From JAZNOL01 sp045580815 (lineage in GTDB: Bacteria > Bacillota > Clostridia > RUG12999), in contig JAZNOL010000036.1 in the NCBI GenBank assembly GCA_045580815.1, positions 1 to 19,197 of the forward strand: 19,197 bases of DNA, in the 5' to 3' direction. The notes under the pieces are model-generated. The model searched no databases. It saw nothing but the letters and a program-made list of their open reading frames with translations, and was not told the DNA's origin. Below, one piece after another: positions 15,925-19,197 of the stretch. Each line of letters begins with the position of its first letter. The first letter of the stretch is position 1. Made by a program: the position numbers and the translations under genes.

Positions 15925-16105
15925 GCCAAATAAAATCTTAATAATATTATAACCTGTCAAGTATGTGTATTTTTATGTCTTTTAGGCAAAAATACAGATG
16001 CTCTATTTTGGCATACACACATTTGATGGGTTATGTTAAGATTTTGTTTGGCGACAGTTGGAGCTGATGTGTTTTTCTGCGTCGGCTTCAGCCGGCGCAT
16101 TTTTT
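15925..16105 (+). ncRNA. Candidate structured RNA: rod-like fold plus terminator (small RNA or attenuating leader)
   Basis: 15925-15941 pairs with 16036-16052 in a 17-bp stem (one G-U). After a 7-to-1 asymmetric bulge, 15949-15962 pairs with 16021-16034 (14 bp, three G-U). One mismatch later, 15964-15970 pairs with 16013-16019 (7 bp). A U-rich apical hairpin can form at 15970-15992. About 25 unpaired bases then lead to a strong terminator. A good promoter starts exactly at the stem. I do not recognise the RNA: the rod shape recalls 6S RNA, but the central bubble is small. No good promoter is seen between its terminator and the SLH gene, 105 bases on, so a cis-acting leader is equally possible. 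A palindromic element is a third option. Confidence 0.55.
16078..16105 (+). terminator. Intrinsic terminator of the structured RNA
   Basis: TGCGTCGGC (16078-16086) pairs with GCCGGCGCA (16091-16099) around TTCA, followed by six T (16100-16105). It lies 105 bases before the second SLH gene. Confidence 0.9.
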
Positions 16106-16209
16106 GTTTTGTAAATAAACATGCGGAAAGGGGAAGATGACATCGGGTAGTTATCATTTAGCAAAAGGAAGATGTGCAAAAAAGTATTATACCGAAAGGA
16201 AAGAAGAAA

Positions 16210-18360
16210 ATGAAAAAAAGAATTTTATCTTTTATTCTTGTGTTTGCAACGGTTTTATCGCTTGCTACAATACCACAGACGACAATGGCAGCAAACAGTG
16301 GTAGTGTTGAATATTATTTTGCAAACAATTTAGAAGGTTTACAAATCCCGGATGGGGTTAATGCAGAGAAAATTGCAAAAGCAGTAGCTATTGGATTAGT
16401 AAAATCTCCGGATGCTATTAATTCTGGTGGTCCAGCATCAACGGCACAGATTGTTGCTTGTGTTGCAAGAGCTTGCGGATATGATGGCATCGACAATATT
16501 GATTACGATGAACTTGATATAAAATTCAGTAAAGCCGGATATAATAAACTTCAAGAGCTTTGGAACGCAGGTGAGATTAAATATTTAATAAACTCTTGTA
16601 AACGCACAGACTGGGCATTAGGAGAGTTTGCGGATTTTTATCCTAATATGCCTTTGAGTGATATTGCTAATGGTGGATGGGAGTTTACCGGAGACTGGGA
16701 AGTTTTTTTTCATCCAGACAGTGAAGGAACGGAGCACGACTTTATAAAAAGTCAAAAATCCGAAACTTTATATAATTACATTCTTACGTATCTCCTTGAC
16801 AGTATAGGTTATAATAGAGATGTTCAGAAACATGCACTCCAAAATGATTTTGAAACAGAGTTTTTAAACAAGGTAAGTGACAGTGTTGTACTTCCAACTT
16901 TTTCGTTTCCTTATATATATAAAGCATTTAAAGTAGGCTTATTTGATGATACAAATTGCGATACATCAAATGCTCGTGAAATAAAAGGTGAAGCTTCTTC
17001 TTGTGATGCTGTAATAATGCTTTTAAACGCGATGAATCTCCCGATTTATTTGTCGCAGCAAGAGAAAGCAATAGGAAAAATTGATTACAATAAACACCCT
17101 GACTATACTTACGAATTTTGCGACGGCACAGGTGCTTCGGGACGTTATGAAACGTTACTTACTTTTCAGCACAAAATTTACACTGCACAGGGTAAGGTTA
17201 CAAATGTAAGCAACGGCGTTGCAACTCTTACTCTCAACAAATCCGACAACTTCAGAGGCAAAAAGGTTACATCCTCGTCACCGCAGACAATAACAGCTTA
17301 CTGTGATGATGTCCCTGTTGAGCGTATGTTAGGCAGAAACTGCGAAATTTTAATAAAAACCGATGAATACGGCAACGACCGCATTATATACATTGCGTCT
17401 GAAGAACCGCCTGTTAATTCCGTTCAGCTTGCAACACCTGTTGTTAATGTTATAACAGATGAAATTAATGTCGGGGAAGTACCGAAATTTACATGGAATT
17501 CCGTATCAAACGCCGATTATTATACTATATGGGATTGGAAACGTGATATATGGTATGACTATGTGACAATCAATTCGCAAGGTAATATTGTAGACGTAAA
17601 CAGCGGAGACCCCGTAGAACTGAAACCGTTTACCGAAGCTGGAGTGCATTCAATTAGTGTTTATGCACGAGCATACGATAATGTTACATATAAACAGAGC
17701 GAGCCTGCCGGTTTTAATGTTACGGTTAAAGAAAAAAGCTCGGGTAGTTTTTCTCCTACACCACAACAAGGTAAAAATTTTTCAGATGTTCCCGAAACGC
17801 ACAAGTCCGCCGAAGCTATTAGCATAATGGCAGATATGGGACTTCTCAGCGGTTATGAAGACGGAAGCTTTAAACCCGAAGGAAATATAACAAGAGCAGA
17901 ATTTGCCACTGTTGTATGTCGAGCATTAGGGGTTGAAGCGAATTATAGTGATAACCGACAGGTGTTTGATGATGTTCCTGCAAATCATTGGGCAGCCGGA
18001 TATATAACGGTTGCCGCTCAACAAGGTATCGTTAATGGTTATGGCGACTACAAATTCGGTCCATCAGACAATATTAAATATAAAGATGCTGTTAAAATGG
18101 TAGTCACTATGCCTGGATATGCACCAATTGCAGATGTTAACGGTGGTTACCCTGATGGATATATGATTACGGCAAACCAGTACGGTTTTCTTAATGGCAT
18201 AAATGGAATGAGCAACGACACACTTGTAACACGCGCAGTAGTTGCACAGATGATTTATAACGCATTGAACATTCCTGTTTTAGAACAAGTAGGTTTTGGA
18301 GCAAATACTGAATTTGCTTTTTCTGACCATACACTTCGTGACAGAATAAATTATAAATAA
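16210..18360 (+). CDS. Surface protein with C-terminal SLH anchor and Fn3-like domain
   Basis: The 716-residue protein has a signal peptide (1-27, cleavage after TMA), an unrecognised N-terminal region (28-290), a strand-rich module (about 320-398), a fibronectin-III-like domain (about 405-507, with PKFTWNSVSNADYYTI and HSISVYARAYD), a short Ser/Pro/Gln linker, and three SLH repeats (524-574, 586-638, 646-690). Repeat 1 has GYEDGSFKPEGNITRAEF, repeat 2 HWAAGYI...NGYGDYKFGPSDNIKYKDA, repeat 3 YPDGYMIT...VTRAVVAQMIYNAL. Segments in the N-terminal region look like worn-down SLH repeats (for example 58-91 and 238-279). It should be held on the wall by the same polymer as the other SLH protein, but by the opposite end. 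Start: ATG at 16210 with AAAGGA upstream; an in-frame ATG at 16174 lacks one. Confidence 0.88.
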   Translation: MKKRILSFILVFATVLSLATIPQTTMAANSGSVEYYFANNLEGLQIPDGVNAEKIAKAVAIGLVKSPDAINSGGPASTAQIVACVARACGYDGIDNIDYDELDIKFSKAGYNKLQELWNAGEIKYLINSCKRTDWALGEFADFYPNMPLSDIANGGWEFTGDWEVFFHPDSEGTEHDFIKSQKSETLYNYILTYLLDSIGYNRDVQKHALQNDFETEFLNKVSDSVVLPTFSFPYIYKAFKVGLFDDTNCDTSNAREIKGEASSCDAVIMLLNAMNLPIYLSQQEKAIGKIDYNKHPDYTYEFCDGTGASGRYETLLTFQHKIYTAQGKVTNVSNGVATLTLNKSDNFRGKKVTSSSPQTITAYCDDVPVERMLGRNCEILIKTDEYGNDRIIYIASEEPPVNSVQLATPVVNVITDEINVGEVPKFTWNSVSNADYYTIWDWKRDIWYDYVTINSQGNIVDVNSGDPVELKPFTEAGVHSISVYARAYDNVTYKQSEPAGFNVTVKEKSSGSFSPTPQQGKNFSDVPETHKSAEAISIMADMGLLSGYEDGSFKPEGNITRAEFATVVCRALGVEANYSDNRQVFDDVPANHWAAGYITVAAQQGIVNGYGDYKFGPSDNIKYKDAVKMVVTMPGYAPIADVNGGYPDGYMITANQYGFLNGINGMSNDTLVTRAVVAQMIYNALNIPVLEQVGFGANTEFAFSDHTLRDRINYK

Positions 18361-18406
18361 GGTTGCTTTTGCTATTGTTATTTATAATCAAATAATGCTT
18401 AACGCA

Positions 18407-18438
18407 AAACAGGCTATGACGTGTGTCATAGCCTGTTT
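18407..18438. terminator. Hairpin between convergent genes
   Basis: A perfect 14-bp stem (18407-18420 with 18425-18438) has loop GTGT. On the minus strand it is followed by TTTTGCGTT, so it most likely ends the isomerase gene; on the plus strand there is no T tract. Confidence 0.7.
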
Positions 18439-18452
18439 AAGTTACAGTGAAA

Positions 18453-19197
18453 TTACTGCCCTAATGATTTTAAATATTCGCGGCTGCGTTTTACCGATTC
18501 AAGTGCAGGCATATCATCAGACTGGTCCTGCTCAACAATCAGATATTCAGCACCGGCTTTTTCAGCGGCTTCAATAATTGCTTTTACGTCCTGAACACCG
18601 TCACCGATTGCACGGAATTTAAACTGATTTTCTTCTTTTGAGGGTTTATCCTGCTCGTTGCCGGAATCGTCAATAAGCGCATAAACAGCTTCGCCGCTTC
18701 CGATGTTGTTTGCTGTGAAATCTTTAAGATGCACAATGGGGCTTCTGCCTGTATATTTTACGATATATTCACAAGGGTCATAGCCTGCGTATCTTACCCA
18801 GCAAGTATCAATTTCTGTTTTAAGCGTGTCCTCGTCAAGTGATTCATAGAGCCAGTCAAGCAGGAATTTATCTTCAAATTTCTGGAACTCAAAATCATGG
18901 TTGTGATAAAGAAGCTGAATTCCACCGGTTTTGAGCATTTTCGAAACAGTTTTAAAATCTTCAACAGTTTTATCAAAAGCATCTGTGCCTTTGTGCTGTG
19001 AAACATCCATCCACGGAACAGCGCAGTATTTTACGCCCAAAGTTTTGAGATAGTCAACAGCCGATTGTCCCTCTTCAAGAAACAGATTGTAACCCTGATG
19101 AACAGAAACGGCTTCAAGACCGATTTCGTCAAGCATTGCACGCACTTCTTCTGCTGTTTTGCCGAAATATCCGGCAAACTCAACATAGTCATAGCCC
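18453..19197 (-). CDS. Sugar phosphate isomerase/epimerase, TIM-barrel (partial, 5' end beyond window)
   Basis: The frame is open to the right-hand edge, where it reads GYDYVEFAGYFGKTAEEVRAML, a typical early strand-helix unit of xylose-isomerase-like TIM barrels, so the true start lies outside the window. The visible 247 codons include the metal-site segments LLYHNHDFEF, TEIDTCWVRYAG, IVHLKDFT and, near the end, LIVEQDQ. These fit the AP-endonuclease-2/xylose-isomerase-like superfamily of sugar isomerases and epimerases, which use a divalent metal. The particular sugar cannot be deduced. The C-terminus (REYLKSLGQ) is complete and a hairpin follows 15 bases later. It converges with the second SLH gene and shows no functional link to it. 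Confidence 0.87.
   Translation of the reverse strand, partial: GYDYVEFAGYFGKTAEEVRAMLDEIGLEAVSVHQGYNLFLEEGQSAVDYLKTLGVKYCAVPWMDVSQHKGTDAFDKTVEDFKTVSKMLKTGGIQLLYHNHDFEFQKFEDKFLLDWLYESLDEDTLKTEIDTCWVRYAGYDPCEYIVKYTGRSPIVHLKDFTANNIGSGEAVYALIDDSGNEQDKPSKEENQFKFRAIGDGVQDVKAIIEAAEKAGAEYLIVEQDQSDDMPALESVKRSREYLKSLGQ

Noticed and set aside
15925..16052. Identification of the rod-like RNA as 6S RNA or a c-di-GMP riboswitch
   Set aside because: The shape is somewhat like 6S, but the central bubble is only 7 against 1 bases. The conserved core of GEMM-type riboswitches is not visible. The family was left open.
15957..16157. A 66-codon minus-strand frame over the structured RNA
   Set aside because: No ribosome binding site or recognisable protein features; it covers both the rod-like stem and the terminator, which explain the sequence better.
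1..19197. CRISPR arrays, tRNA/rRNA genes, transposases, phage or toxin-antitoxin genes
   Set aside because: Looked for on both strands. No regularly spaced direct repeats, no cloverleaf or rRNA signature, and no matching protein families were seen.

Overview
The window looks like a chromosomal piece of a low-GC, Gram-positive anaerobe of the class Clostridia. Four things point there: AT-rich intergenic DNA with sigma-A type promoters, strong AGGAGG-like ribosome binding sites, the Firmicutes-specific walR-walK-walH-walI cluster, and two S-layer-homology (SLH) surface proteins. A palindromic repeat at about 1229-1416 resembles one I associate with gut Clostridia; that is recollection, not a search result. 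No tRNA, rRNA, CRISPR array, transposase or phage gene was seen.

Layout. 1-279 is the 3' end of a small membrane-anchored protein whose last codons run into a long inverted repeat (193-304). On the minus strand follow an EamA-type permease (335-1189), the palindromic repeat, a YgjV-like membrane protein (1432-1944), YbeY (2021-2497) and a class I aminotransferase (2516-3715); the last two form an operon. A divergent promoter region (3716-4005) then serves rpsO and pnp on the plus strand. Each of these two genes has an RNA hairpin in front of or behind it, and they end at a bidirectional terminator (6522-6561).

6593-11898 (minus) is a WalRK cell-envelope stress locus in the order walR, walK, a small secreted protein of unknown function, walH, walI. 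The last three genes have their own promoter, and a perfect match to the WalR-binding consensus overlaps its -35 box. This suggests that the sensor system controls its own accessory regulators. Divergent from walR is a 1181-residue SLH protein (12259-15804) with an N-terminal anchor and a 16-glycine linker.

15805-16209 holds a terminator and then a strong promoter, a 128-nt rod-like RNA fold and a second intrinsic terminator, all upstream of a second SLH protein (16210-18360) whose SLH anchor is C-terminal. I see no good promoter between that second terminator and the gene, so the structured RNA is either a stand-alone small RNA or an attenuating leader. It is the best candidate here for something undescribed. 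The window ends in a truncated sugar phosphate isomerase/epimerase gene (minus strand).

Taken together, the right half is an envelope-homeostasis neighbourhood: WalRK and its extracytoplasmic partners beside two wall-anchored surface proteins. The left half is housekeeping (translation, RNA turnover, amino-acid metabolism).
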